From Tomitella fengzijianii (lineage in GTDB: Bacteria > Actinomycetota > Actinomycetes > Mycobacteriales > Mycobacteriaceae): 64,000 bases of DNA. The notes under the pieces are model-generated. The model worked only from the letters and a program-made list of their open reading frames with translations, searched no databases and had not been told where the DNA came from. The position numbers and the translations under genes were made by a program. The stretch spans positions 864,679 through 928,678 of the forward strand of contig NZ_CP041765.1 of assembly GCF_007559025.1 (NCBI RefSeq), given 5' to 3'. Positions 7,748 to 16,912 of this stretch are shown one piece after another (the first letter of the stretch is position 1; each line of letters starts with the position of its first letter).

Positions 7748-9118
7748 CTAACCGGGGTGGCCTGGGCGGTCGGGTCGGCGGCGCGGGTCGGCGGCGCGAC
7801 GCAGCGCGGGCGCCACCGGGCGTCCCCGGAGGAGTCCCGCGGTATCGCCGCGGTCGAGCGCTTCGCGGTAGACGCCGAGCGCCTCGCGGCAGGCGTCGAC
7901 GGTGCGGTCGATCAACTCGTCCGTGTGCGCGGCGGAGGTGACGAACGACTGGCCGAGGACGCCGCGGGCCAGCATCTCCTGAAGGAAGAGCGTGCGGAAT
8001 TCCTGGGAGGGCGCCCCGTCCGGCCCGCGGGTGACGAACACCAGGCAGGACGGCCGGCCGGCGGCCGAAACATATCGGGACAGGCCGGCATCCGCCGCCG
8101 CGTCGGCCACGCCGCCGGCGAGGCGGAGTCCGGCCCGCTCCATGGCGGCGACGGGGAGGTCGTCCTGATATGCCCGTACTACCGCGCGGAATGCCGCCAA
8201 ACCCGTGGCCTCCGGCCCGTGGGTGGTGGAGAGCAGGAAGACGCGATCGCGGTCGGTGCGCAAGCCGCCGAGCTCCATCAGGCCGCGTTTGCCGGCGAGG
8301 GCGGAGACCGCGAAACCGTTGCCCATGGCCTTCCCCCAGCAGGACAGGTCGGGGGTCACGCCGTAGACGCCCTGCGCGCCATGCCGGGACCAGCGGAAGC
8401 CCGTGATGATCTCGTCGAAGATGAGCACCGCTCCGTGCTCGTCGCACAGCGCGCGCACACCCGCGAGGAATCCCGGGGCGGGCTCGGCCGCGGCGGTCGC
8501 GGCCTCGAGGATCACGCACGCGACGTCGTGCTGGTCGAGAGCCGACGCGAGCGAGGCGAGATCGTTGTACCGGAAGCGGACGGTCTGTGCGCGGGCGGCG
8601 TCCGGGATGCCGGCCGACATCGGTGTCGTGCCGATGAACCAGTCGTCGACGGAGAAGAAGGGCTGATCGCAGGCCGCGATCGTCTCCCTGCCGGTGGCGG
8701 CCCGCGCCAGGCGCACCGCCGCGGTGGTGACGTCGGAACCGTTCTTGGCGAATTTGACCATGTCGGCGCCGGGGACCAGGGCGAGGAAGTCCTCCGCGGC
8801 ATCGAGTTCCAGGCGAGTCGGGCGGGTGAAGCAGGTGCCGCCCGACGCGGCGGCGCACACCGCTTCGACCACCGGCCGGTAGCCGTGCCCGAGGGTGACC
8901 GCGCGCAGTCCCATCCCGTACTCGATGAGCGCATTGCCGTCGGCGTCCCAAACCTGCGCACCGAGCCCGCGCACGATCACCGGCGCCATGGACTCGGGGT
9001 ACTGGTCCTCGCCGCGGGCGTAGGTGTGGGCGCCGCCCGGGGTCACGTCCGCAAGCCGGTCCTGCAACGCGGCGGATCGGGTGAAGTCCGCTCTGGAAGT
9101 GCAATCGAGGGCTGTCAT
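7748..9118 (-). CDS. class III aminotransferase (glutamate-1-semialdehyde aminomutase-like)
   Basis: 456 aa PLP enzyme of aminotransferase class III. It shows VTPGGAHTYARG near the start, MVKFAKNGSDVTTAAVRLAR, LIFDEIITGFRW with the PLP-contacting Asp, and CWGKAMGNGF with the Schiff-base lysine near residue 263. Fold-type I members related to GSA aminomutase occur in glycan clusters, where they are thought to aminate or isomerise unusual precursors; the haem-pathway role is unlikely in this context. The C-terminal 30 residues are arginine- and proline-rich and may be disordered. It has its own promoter region with palindrome C 86 bases upstream. Confidence 0.85.
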   Translation of the reverse strand: MTALDCTSRADFTRSAALQDRLADVTPGGAHTYARGEDQYPESMAPVIVRGLGAQVWDADGNALIEYGMGLRAVTLGHGYRPVVEAVCAAASGGTCFTRPTRLELDAAEDFLALVPGADMVKFAKNGSDVTTAAVRLARAATGRETIAACDQPFFSVDDWFIGTTPMSAGIPDAARAQTVRFRYNDLASLASALDQHDVACVILEAATAAAEPAPGFLAGVRALCDEHGAVLIFDEIITGFRWSRHGAQGVYGVTPDLSCWGKAMGNGFAVSALAGKRGLMELGGLRTDRDRVFLLSTTHGPEATGLAAFRAVVRAYQDDLPVAAMERAGLRLAGGVADAAADAGLSRYVSAAGRPSCLVFVTRGPDGAPSQEFRTLFLQEMLARGVLGQSFVTSAAHTDELIDRTVDACREALGVYREALDRGDTAGLLRGRPVAPALRRAADPRRRPDRPGHPG

Positions 9119-9203
9119 GTCGGTGCTCCCTTCGGCGGCGGACGATGCGGAAGCCGATGCGGTACGCGTTCCGTCAGTCTCTTAGTCTCTGCATCCACTT
9201 TAA

Positions 9204-9220
9204 ACATACCCATGGTATTT
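9204..9220. promoter_or_regulatory. EPS palindrome, site C (divergent promoter)
   Basis: ACATACCCATGGTATTT, with the perfect core ATACC-CAT-GGTAT. It sits midway between the aminotransferase (start 9118, leftward) and the chain-length gene (start 9302, rightward), about 85 bases from each, so one site could control both operons. Confidence 0.65.
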
Positions 9221-9301
9221 GAATACAAGAAGTGACAGACTGTTGGTTGGTTGGCTGCGGCGACGCGAGTGACCGCACTCAGCTCCACCTCGGGAGGCGT
9301 G

Positions 9302-10705
9302 ATGAACACATTCGGCGATCAGCTCAGTCGAATCCGCCGCAACTGGTGGATCGTGGCGGTGCTGGCGGTGGTTGGACTGGCGGCGGGGGTGGGGGCATCC
9401 CTGCTGCAACACACGACCTACACCGGCCGTGCGGCCCTGATCGTCTCGTCCAACGGACGTTCGCCCGACCAGGATGCGGTGCTGGTCCAGGGGTACGTGG
9501 ACTACTTCAACGCCGACGGATACCAGCGCGAGATCCTCGCTGAGGCGGGGGTGCCGGCCGGAATCAAGGTGACCGCGAAGACTGCCGCTGCAAGCCCGAT
9601 CATGCTCGTCGAAGCCACCGCGGGCGATGCCACGACAGCGGGGCAGGCGGCGACGCGGGTCGCCCAAGGATTCCGCACGAATATGAATGCGACCCGGGAT
9701 TCCGGCACCGCCGAGGCCGCCGATGCGGTCAAGGCCCAGTTGGCCCAGGCGCAAGCCGCGGCCGCCGCCGATCCGAGTGCGGCGGCCGCCGCCGAGATCT
9801 CATCGCTGCAGAATCAGTTGCACTCGTTGCAGTCCGACCAGACGAACAAGCTCCAACTGCTACAGCCGGACGGCGGTGTGGCGAAGGCCGGTCCGCCGCT
9901 GGTCCGGAATGCCCTGTTCGGGTTTGTCGGCGGGATCCTTACCGGATGTCTTGCAGCACTGGCGTTCGCCGCAAAACGCAACCGTCTCGTGACTGCTACT
10001 GAAATCGCCGAGGTGACGGGGCTGGATATTCTCGCGAAGGTCCCGGACGGATCCGCTGATGATCCTGAACGCAGGAGAATCCTGCGCCGACTGGCCGCGG
10101 TCATCGCCACAGCGGGTCTTCCGGAGCGGTCGGTGATCGCGGTGATGGCCCCGGCGGGACGGGGCACTGCGGCCCGGTTGTCCAGAGACCTCTGTGAGGT
10201 TCTCCGCTCGGCCGGAGGGCAGGTGCAATTCGTGCGGGCCTGTGATGCAGGCGAGGTGACGGACCTGCATGGCGATTCGGGCGGGCGTGCATCGGGGGAC
10301 CTTGGGCGGATGCAATTGCTAGGAGTCGCCGGAACAGCGGGCCGCGGCGCGGTGGACATCGGAAAGCGGGTCGAACGTCTTCGCGCCTCCGAGAACCTGA
10401 CCGTGATCGATGCCTCGACAGCCGAGGATGCGGCATCCGCGTCGGCATTGTGCGTGGCCGTGGATACGGTGCTCGTAGTCGTCGAGCTCGATGAGGCACG
10501 GGCGGTCAACCTGGAGGAGTCGACGAATCTGCTGCGGCAGATGGGCGTGCCGATTCTGGGGGCGATATCGGTCGCCTCGGATCCCGGCCTCAATCGCCGG
10601 CAAGTGCGGTCGTGGCTCTCGGGACTCCGTTTCCGCCGGGAGCAGCGAGTGTCGACTACCGGAGACCGTGCTTCGCAGGCGTCCACAGCGACGGAGAGCG
10701 CGTGA
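9302..10705 (+). CDS. polysaccharide chain-length (Wzz-like) protein with a degenerate tyrosine-kinase-like domain
   Basis: 467 aa. Residues 1-200 form the polysaccharide co-polymerase part: membrane segment about 15-37, periplasmic region with an Ala/Gln-rich coiled-coil-like stretch, and a second membrane segment about 200-225. The cytoplasmic remainder resembles a BY-kinase fold, but the position of Walker A reads APAGRGTAARLS and lacks the Gly-Lys-Ser/Thr needed for ATP binding, and there is no C-terminal tyrosine cluster. It probably sets polymer length or partners the export machinery without kinase activity. ATG 9302 has GGGAGG five bases upstream. First gene of a rightward operon reaching 16912. 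Confidence 0.8.
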   Translation: MNTFGDQLSRIRRNWWIVAVLAVVGLAAGVGASLLQHTTYTGRAALIVSSNGRSPDQDAVLVQGYVDYFNADGYQREILAEAGVPAGIKVTAKTAAASPIMLVEATAGDATTAGQAATRVAQGFRTNMNATRDSGTAEAADAVKAQLAQAQAAAAADPSAAAAAEISSLQNQLHSLQSDQTNKLQLLQPDGGVAKAGPPLVRNALFGFVGGILTGCLAALAFAAKRNRLVTATEIAEVTGLDILAKVPDGSADDPERRRILRRLAAVIATAGLPERSVIAVMAPAGRGTAARLSRDLCEVLRSAGGQVQFVRACDAGEVTDLHGDSGGRASGDLGRMQLLGVAGTAGRGAVDIGKRVERLRASENLTVIDASTAEDAASASALCVAVDTVLVVVELDEARAVNLEESTNLLRQMGVPILGAISVASDPGLNRRQVRSWLSGLRFRREQRVSTTGDRASQASTATESA

Positions 10706-10711
10706 TCTGCG

Positions 10712-12229
10712 ATGTCCGTGAACCTCTCTCCGCCGCGAGCGAAGCTAGTGCCGGGGCCGGGGCCGGGGCCCGGGCGGCGAGTGCGGGTCGGCGCCGTCCT
10801 CGTGTGCGGATATGCGGTCGCGATAGCCTGCGCGTTCGTGGTCGCCCCGGGCCGCGTCCCGGAGCTGCTCATCGCCGGCCCGATCGCCGCAGTAATCGTC
10901 GTTGCGGGCCTGCGCAGCCCCATCGTTGCCACGGCGCTGCTGCTCGTCACAAGCTTTCTGCGACTGGCGCTACCGAACGTGCTTTTCGACCCGTTCGTCT
11001 TCGCGTTCGCGGGCGTCCTCGCCTCCGCCGGAATCTGGGCTGTGGCGCGTGGTCGCAACCTGCCGGCGCTCGGGTTGCTGGAATTCTTCATGCTCGCGTA
11101 CGTCTTGTGGAACGTGGCGTCGATGATCGCGCCGCACCAGTATCCGGCAACGACGCCGGTCAGCCCGGATACGGATTTCTCAGTGCCTCGGTACATCTTC
11201 TCCGGAACGGTGATGCCGTTCGCGATGTTCCTGGTAGGACGCCGGATCCTTGTCAGTCCGGGTCACGTGCGCGCAGTGCTGTGGATGGTGCTCGGCGCGG
11301 CCGGATACTCCGCTCTCGTATCGATTCTGCAGTTCCACGGTCCGCCTTCGTGGGTGTGGCCGCAATACATCATCACTGCGCCGAACTGGGCCGGCCGGGC
11401 GGTAGGCGTGTTCAACCAGCCTGTCGTCAACGGTCTCGTCCTCATTCTCGGATTCGTCACAGGCGTGATGCTGACCCAGGATCCCCGCGCGCGTACCGCA
11501 GAGCGATGGGCCGCGGGGCTGGTCGCCGTAGCCTGCGCCTACGGCGTCTACCTCACACACACGAGGGCGGTCTGGCTCGCATTCGCCGTGATCGTCGTTC
11601 TGGGGGCGGTGTTCGCGGCCCGTGTGCGCCGGGGCTTCCTTCTCACCGCGGCGGTGATGGTATGCGCTGTGGCGATGAATTGGTCCACCTTCCTCAGCAG
11701 CGATCGCAAAGCCGGCGGAGTCGGTTCCCCCGACGAGGTGGAAGACCGTCTCAACACCATTGCGACCGCTACCTGGGCGGTAGGACAGAAACCCTGGTTC
11801 GGCTGGGGTGTAGGCCGCTTCGCCGCAGTGAACACCTATAACCACCAGCAGTTCTCGCCGTCGGTGTCCTGGTCGCGCGGCTACGGCATTCCCTCGCACC
11901 TCAACGACCTCGGCATCCTGGCCGAGTTGGGGGTGTTTGGTCTGGTCATGTGGCTCTCGATCATCGTCCTCATCGCAATTATGCTGGTTCGCGCTTGGCG
12001 TGTGTCACGCGGAGCGGAGCTGAATCAGCATCGGCTGGTACTGATCGCGGTTGCTGCATTCGCGTCGCAGATGATCGTCGGGCTCACCGTCGATCTGCGC
12101 TTCTTCGTTTTCCCGAGCATTGTCGTGTTCCTGCTGGCAGGGCTCGCCGTGGGGATCTCCGATCGTCTGCGTACCGGTTGCGCGGTCAACCGGTTGCGAG
12201 GGAGCTCCGCAGCCGAGGCGGTGAGGTGA
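10712..12229 (+). CDS. O-antigen polymerase/ligase-like membrane protein (Wzy candidate)
   Basis: 505 aa with about ten to twelve hydrophobic segments and a large loop between residues about 290 and 400, the layout of the Wzy_C/WaaL superfamily. The loop contains YLTHTRAVWLA and a WFGWGVGRFAAVN block typical of O-antigen ligase/polymerase proteins. It is the only polymerase candidate in the island and would join repeat units on the outer face of the membrane. It starts seven bases after the chain-length gene and its stop overlaps the next start (TGATG at 12227-12231). Confidence 0.8.
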   Translation: MSVNLSPPRAKLVPGPGPGPGRRVRVGAVLVCGYAVAIACAFVVAPGRVPELLIAGPIAAVIVVAGLRSPIVATALLLVTSFLRLALPNVLFDPFVFAFAGVLASAGIWAVARGRNLPALGLLEFFMLAYVLWNVASMIAPHQYPATTPVSPDTDFSVPRYIFSGTVMPFAMFLVGRRILVSPGHVRAVLWMVLGAAGYSALVSILQFHGPPSWVWPQYIITAPNWAGRAVGVFNQPVVNGLVLILGFVTGVMLTQDPRARTAERWAAGLVAVACAYGVYLTHTRAVWLAFAVIVVLGAVFAARVRRGFLLTAAVMVCAVAMNWSTFLSSDRKAGGVGSPDEVEDRLNTIATATWAVGQKPWFGWGVGRFAAVNTYNHQQFSPSVSWSRGYGIPSHLNDLGILAELGVFGLVMWLSIIVLIAIMLVRAWRVSRGAELNQHRLVLIAVAAFASQMIVGLTVDLRFFVFPSIVVFLLAGLAVGISDRLRTGCAVNRLRGSSAAEAVR

Positions 12230-13341
12230 TGCGGTGGGCGGCGGGGTCTCGACGCCGGAAGGCGGCGGGGCACGAAGGAAGAAGGCCGGTCGCGCTTTGG
12301 GCGTCGACGAGTACGAGCACACAGGGCGGAATCGCCTCGTACGTGCGCACTCTGGAGGACACGCCGTTGTGGTCGCAGTGGTCGATCACGCATGTCTGTA
12401 CGCATCGGGACGGCAATTTTGCCCGCAAAGTTGCGGTGTTCGCCGCCGGGGCAGCGGAGTTCGCCTGGCGGATCCTGGTCCACCGGCCGGCGCTCGTGCA
12501 CCTGCATACGGCATCGTATGGAAGCTTCGCGCGCAAATCCATTCTCGTCTGGCTCGCTGCCGCCATGCGTGTTCCGGTGGTGCTGCATGTGCACGGTGCC
12601 GGGTTCTCCGAGTTCTATAGTGGCCATGGGATATTGATCCGCGCGTACATCCGGGCGACGCTCGTCCGGGCGGATCGTGTCGTCGCTCTGGGGGATTCAT
12701 GGGCCCGTCGGCTGCAGCGAATCGCTCCCGCGAGTCGGATCATTGTGATTCCCAATGCGGTCCGTGTGCGGCGTACTAGCGAGGACCCGGTATCGGACCG
12801 GACGGTGCGGGTGCTGTTTCTGGGCCGGGTGAGAGAATACAAGGGCGTGTTCGCCCTTCTCGATGCATGGCGGATCGTGCAGGCCGCTCAGGGTCGCCGG
12901 GTACGGCTGACGATCGCCGGCGACGGCGAGCTCGGCGCGGCGCGATCCCGTGCTCAGGATCTGGGATTGGACGACGCTGTCGACTTCCCCGGTTGGGTGA
13001 ATCCGGACGAAGTCGAAGAATTGCTCGAACATTCCCGGATACTCGTCCTCCCGTCGCGGTACGAAGGCCAGCCGTTCGCGGTCATCGAGGCGATGGCGCA
13101 CGGGTTGTGCGTCGTCGCCTCGGAGGTCGGAGGCGTGCCCGAGCTGATCGCAGATGGGTGCGGAATCCTCATCCCTCCCGATGATGTGGAGGCTCTCGCT
13201 GCCGCATTGAACCTGGTGTTGGCGGATCGGGAACTGCGTAAGAGAACGGGTGCGGCCGCGTACGCGCGAGCGCGCGCCTGTTACGACGCCGACGTGGTGT
13301 GGCGCCGAATCGATGCGATGTATCGGGACTTGGTCCGATGA
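12229..13341 (+). CDS. glycosyltransferase family 4 (GT-B)
   Basis: 370 aa cytoplasmic GT-B glycosyltransferase that would add one sugar of the repeat unit. The N-terminal domain shows STSTQGGIASYVRTL and VLHVHGAGF. The C-terminal Glycos_transf_1 domain shows VRVLFLGRVREYKG, LTIAGDGEL, LPSRYEGQPFAVIEAMAHG with the E-x7-E-type donor site, and VGGVPELIADG. ATG 12229 overlaps the stop of the polymerase gene; the open frame extends further upstream but only antiparallel to the coding sense of that gene's end. Translationally coupled to the next gene (ATGA at 13338). Confidence 0.87.
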   Translation: MRWAAGSRRRKAAGHEGRRPVALWASTSTSTQGGIASYVRTLEDTPLWSQWSITHVCTHRDGNFARKVAVFAAGAAEFAWRILVHRPALVHLHTASYGSFARKSILVWLAAAMRVPVVLHVHGAGFSEFYSGHGILIRAYIRATLVRADRVVALGDSWARRLQRIAPASRIIVIPNAVRVRRTSEDPVSDRTVRVLFLGRVREYKGVFALLDAWRIVQAAQGRRVRLTIAGDGELGAARSRAQDLGLDDAVDFPGWVNPDEVEELLEHSRILVLPSRYEGQPFAVIEAMAHGLCVVASEVGGVPELIADGCGILIPPDDVEALAAALNLVLADRELRKRTGAAAYARARACYDADVVWRRIDAMYRDLVR

Positions 13342-15689
13342 ACGCGGGTGCACGGCTGCGGGTTCTGTACGTGGTCCCCGACCTGGTGGCCGGCGGGGCG
13401 GAACGACATGTGGTCCAAGTCCTGCCGTGCCTCGATCCGTCGGCGTTCATCACCCGTGTGGTGTGCATCGGGCAGGAGGGGCGGCTGTTTGCGGACCTCA
13501 TCGACAGTGGCGCGGTAACCGCACGTGCGCTGCACCGCAGCCGGTGGCAGGCGATCCAGGCGTGTGCGGAACTTGTCAGGGAGATGAAGGGTTTCCGTCC
13601 CGACATCGTTCTCGTGCGGGGATACAACGCTGAGGTTCTCGGACGTATCGGGGCCGCGGCTGCCCATGTTCCGCACACGGTCGTGTGGGCGCACGATTGC
13701 CGCGACGGCGACGACCGCAGCAGGCTCCGGCGCTTGCTGGACATGCTCCTCGAGCCCATCACCGACGCCTACTTCGGAGTGGCTGAGGCGCAGCGCCGGT
13801 ACTTGGTCGAAGACCTGGGGCACCCGGCACGGAAGGTCCGCATCATCCGCAACGGTGTCGACCCGTCCGCGTTGGATCCCCGGGACGACAAAGCTGCGCT
13901 GGCGGATTTCGGCGTCCCCGCCGAAGCGCCGGTGGTGGGCATCGTCGCCGCATTGCGCCCGGAGAAGGACCACGAGTTGTTCCTCGATGCGGCGCGACGG
14001 GTGCTCTCCGTGGTTGCGGATGCGCACTTCCTCGTCGTCGGAGGAGGAGCGCGTCGAGAGCGCTTGGAATCGCTGGCGTGCGTCCAGGGGCTACGGGAGC
14101 GCGTGGTTTTCACCGGCGATCGCGAGGACGTGCCGTCTCTGCTGCGCGCGATGGACGTGGTCGTGCTCTGCTCACGCACTGTCGAGTGCTTCCCGATCTC
14201 ACTGCTGGAGGCGATGGCGGCGGGCCGGCCCGTGGTCAGCACGGCGGTGGGAGGCGTTCCCGAGATCGTCGCGGACGGTGTCACTGGCTACCTTGTCCCG
14301 ATCGGGGATGCGGCGTCCCTCGCCGCGCGAGTCATCAGGTTGCTCCGTGATCCGGCGCAATGCAGGAAATTCGGCAGCGCCGCGCGCGCACGGGTGCAAT
14401 CGGAGTTCACGTTGGATCGGGCGGTGGCCGGGTCGGAGCAGGCCCTCAAGGAGGTGGCGCACGGTCTGCGCGCCGGGGCCGGACCGGTTCGTCTGACGGT
14501 GGTCCTCGACCAGGCCGGGGTGGGCGGTATCGAGGTGGTGCTGCTGGAGATGTTCAAGGCATTCGATCCCGTCCGGGTGCGCCCACGCCTCGTCTGTCTG
14601 CGCGAGGGGGGTGCGCTGTCCCGTGAATTTCGGGAACAGGGTTTCGAGGTGACGGAACTCGATCGGAGTGGGCGATACGACATGCGGACCCTGCCGCGGC
14701 TGGTGCGTCTATTGAGGAAGGACCGCACGGACGCGGTGCTGGTCACCCACCACCATCACGCTTCCTTGGCACTGGGGCGCCTGGCGGCGCTGGCGGCGCA
14801 TGTCCCGGTGAATCTGGTCGCTGTGCACGACATGGATCTCACGTCGGTCGGTGACAGGTGCCTGCCGCGTTGGGCGATGGCTTCGTTGTTCCTGTCCACC
14901 GCGGTGGTGCTTCTGTCGGAGAAGCAGGGCGAGTACCTGGAGCGTGAGGAGGGGATGGGGGCGCACTGGTGGAGCCGCACCCGCAGCCGGGTGATAGCCA
15001 ACGGGACGAGGATTCTCCCGGTCGCATCGTTGAGCGCCCGAGCGGAGGCCCGCGTGCTGATGAATCTGCCGGCGGACGCGTTCGTGGTCGGCATGATCGC
15101 CCGTCTCAGTGAGCAGAAGGCGCACGAAGTGGCGTTCGAGGCGGTGGCGCGGGCGGCGGATGCGCACCCTGAGCTGCACTTGGCCCTGATAGGGGGCGGG
15201 GAACGTGAGGGTGAACTGCGCGCGCTCGCCGACCGAGCGGGCATCGGCGGGCGAACCGTGTTCCTGGGCCGGCGGCGCGACGTGCCGCGGCTGCTTCCAG
15301 GCTTGGACGTGTCGTGTCTGTCTTCGGTCCACGAAGGCGCCCCGATGACGGTACTCGAATCAATGACGATGGGTCTGCCTGTGGTCGCGACTGATTGCGG
15401 GTGCCTCGCCGAGATGATCATCGACGGGGAGCATGGATTCATCGTGGACGTCGGCGATTCCGAGGCGCTCGGCGCGCGGCTGGTGCTGCTGGCCCAGGAT
15501 CCGGATCTGCGGGCACGGATGGGCGCGCGGGCGCGCGCCCGCGTGCAGCAGCGGTACCGGATCGACCAGACGGCGGACGGCTACGCGCGACTCCTCCAGA
15601 CGCTGCTCGGGCGCTCGACGCCGGAACTGGAGGAGCCGCCTGCTGCGTACGTAGCGACGGCGGGGCACCGTGATGAGGCGGCGATATGA
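13338..15689 (+). CDS. double glycosyltransferase: two fused GT4 modules
   Basis: 783 aa, about twice the usual length. Two complete GT-B units lie in tandem. Module 1 (about 1-380) has VVPDLVAGGAERHV, IIRNGVD, VGIVAALRPEKDHELF, FPISLLEAMAAGRPVV and VGGVPEIVADG. Module 2 (about 386-783) starts again with VVLDQAGVGGIEVVLLEM, then VGMIARLSEQKAHEV, LALIGGGERE and APMTVLESMTMGLPVVAT. Both donor-site glutamate regions look intact, so one polypeptide could add two successive sugars. It overlaps both neighbours by four bases (ATGA), so stoichiometric expression is likely. Confidence 0.88.
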   Translation: MNAGARLRVLYVVPDLVAGGAERHVVQVLPCLDPSAFITRVVCIGQEGRLFADLIDSGAVTARALHRSRWQAIQACAELVREMKGFRPDIVLVRGYNAEVLGRIGAAAAHVPHTVVWAHDCRDGDDRSRLRRLLDMLLEPITDAYFGVAEAQRRYLVEDLGHPARKVRIIRNGVDPSALDPRDDKAALADFGVPAEAPVVGIVAALRPEKDHELFLDAARRVLSVVADAHFLVVGGGARRERLESLACVQGLRERVVFTGDREDVPSLLRAMDVVVLCSRTVECFPISLLEAMAAGRPVVSTAVGGVPEIVADGVTGYLVPIGDAASLAARVIRLLRDPAQCRKFGSAARARVQSEFTLDRAVAGSEQALKEVAHGLRAGAGPVRLTVVLDQAGVGGIEVVLLEMFKAFDPVRVRPRLVCLREGGALSREFREQGFEVTELDRSGRYDMRTLPRLVRLLRKDRTDAVLVTHHHHASLALGRLAALAAHVPVNLVAVHDMDLTSVGDRCLPRWAMASLFLSTAVVLLSEKQGEYLEREEGMGAHWWSRTRSRVIANGTRILPVASLSARAEARVLMNLPADAFVVGMIARLSEQKAHEVAFEAVARAADAHPELHLALIGGGEREGELRALADRAGIGGRTVFLGRRRDVPRLLPGLDVSCLSSVHEGAPMTVLESMTMGLPVVATDCGCLAEMIIDGEHGFIVDVGDSEALGARLVLLAQDPDLRARMGARARARVQQRYRIDQTADGYARLLQTLLGRSTPELEEPPAAYVATAGHRDEAAI

Positions 15690-16912
15690 CAGCGCATGTG
15701 ATGATCCTGGTCGAGAACCTCTCGGTTCCGTTCGACCGTCGTGTGTGGCAAGAGGCCCTCGCGTTGGCGGGCGCGGGGTACCGGGTCACCGTCATCTGTC
15801 CCCGGGGAATTGGCCGGGACCGCGACAGCGAGGTCACCGTCGACGGTGTGCGGATTCTGCGGTACCCGCTTCGGCCGGCGACGGGCGGCCCGGCAGGGTA
15901 CCTGCGGGAGTATCCGGTGGCGCTGGCATGGACGCTGCGCCTGGCCCTGCGGGTGCGGCGTGAGGGCCCTGTGGACGTGGTGCAGTGCTGCAACCCGCCG
16001 GATCTCCTGTTCTTCATCGCGCTCGTCCTACGGGTCGGCGGCGCCCGGTTCGTGTTCGATCATCATGACCTGGTTCCGGAACTCGTCGCATCGCGGTTCG
16101 GCCATTCCGCAGTGCTGCGGGCCGGGACACTGATACTGGAGCGAATGACCTTCGCCGCTGCGGACGCCGTGATCTCCACAAACGAGAGCTACCGGCTCGT
16201 TGCGATTCGCCGGGGAAAGCTGGACCCGTCCCGTGTCGCGGTGGTGCGCAGCGCGCCGGACCTGTCGAGATTCCAGCGGCTCGCACCGGATCCTGACCTG
16301 CGGCGAGGAAAGCGCTACCTGCTCGCGTACCTCGGTGTCATGGGGCCTCAGGACGGAGTCGACTACGCCCTGCGTGCACTCGCGCACCTGCGCTGGGGGC
16401 TCGGCCGCGAAGATGTGCATGCGGTGTTCATGGGTGCGGGCGACGCCCATGACGATCTCGTGGCGTTGCGTGACCGTCTGGGCCTGTCCGATATAGCGGA
16501 GTTTCCGGGCAGGGTGTCCGACGAGACTGTGCGGCGGTGCCTGTCGACCGCCGACGTGTGCCTGGCTCCGGACCCGCGCAACGAGCTGAACGACGTGTCC
16601 ACGATGAACAAGATCGTCGAGTACATGGCGATGGCGAGGCCATTGGTTTCGTTCGACCTCACCGAAGCGAGGGTGTCCGCCGGACCCGCGGCGGTCTACG
16701 TCCGACCCAACGATGAAGAGGCGTTCGCGTCCGCGGTCGGGGAACTGTTGGATGATCCGGCGCTGCGGGAGCGGATGGGCAGGATCGGTCGGGAGCGGGT
16801 GGAGAACAGCTTGTCCTGGGAATGTTCCCGGCACACACTTGTTGATTTCTATGCGGGGATGCTCGGGCGGTCTTCGCGTTGGGCGCCGTTAATCGGACGC
16901 ACCCGTCGTTAG
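15686..16912 (+). CDS. glycosyltransferase family 4 (GT-B)
   Basis: 408 aa GT4 enzyme. The N terminus HVMILVENLSVPFDRRVWQEA is the WcaL/fucosyltransferase-like pattern often seen in EPS operons; FVFDHHDLVPEL and AVISTNESY follow. The C-terminal domain has LAYLGVMGPQDGVD, the VFMGAGD turn and DVSTMNKIVEYMAMARPLV at the donor site. Last gene of the rightward operon from 9302; its final 24 bases overlap the 3' end of the oppositely oriented flippase gene. Confidence 0.87.
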   Translation: MTAHVMILVENLSVPFDRRVWQEALALAGAGYRVTVICPRGIGRDRDSEVTVDGVRILRYPLRPATGGPAGYLREYPVALAWTLRLALRVRREGPVDVVQCCNPPDLLFFIALVLRVGGARFVFDHHDLVPELVASRFGHSAVLRAGTLILERMTFAAADAVISTNESYRLVAIRRGKLDPSRVAVVRSAPDLSRFQRLAPDPDLRRGKRYLLAYLGVMGPQDGVDYALRALAHLRWGLGREDVHAVFMGAGDAHDDLVALRDRLGLSDIAEFPGRVSDETVRRCLSTADVCLAPDPRNELNDVSTMNKIVEYMAMARPLVSFDLTEARVSAGPAAVYVRPNDEEAFASAVGELLDDPALRERMGRIGRERVENSLSWECSRHTLVDFYAGMLGRSSRWAPLIGRTRR

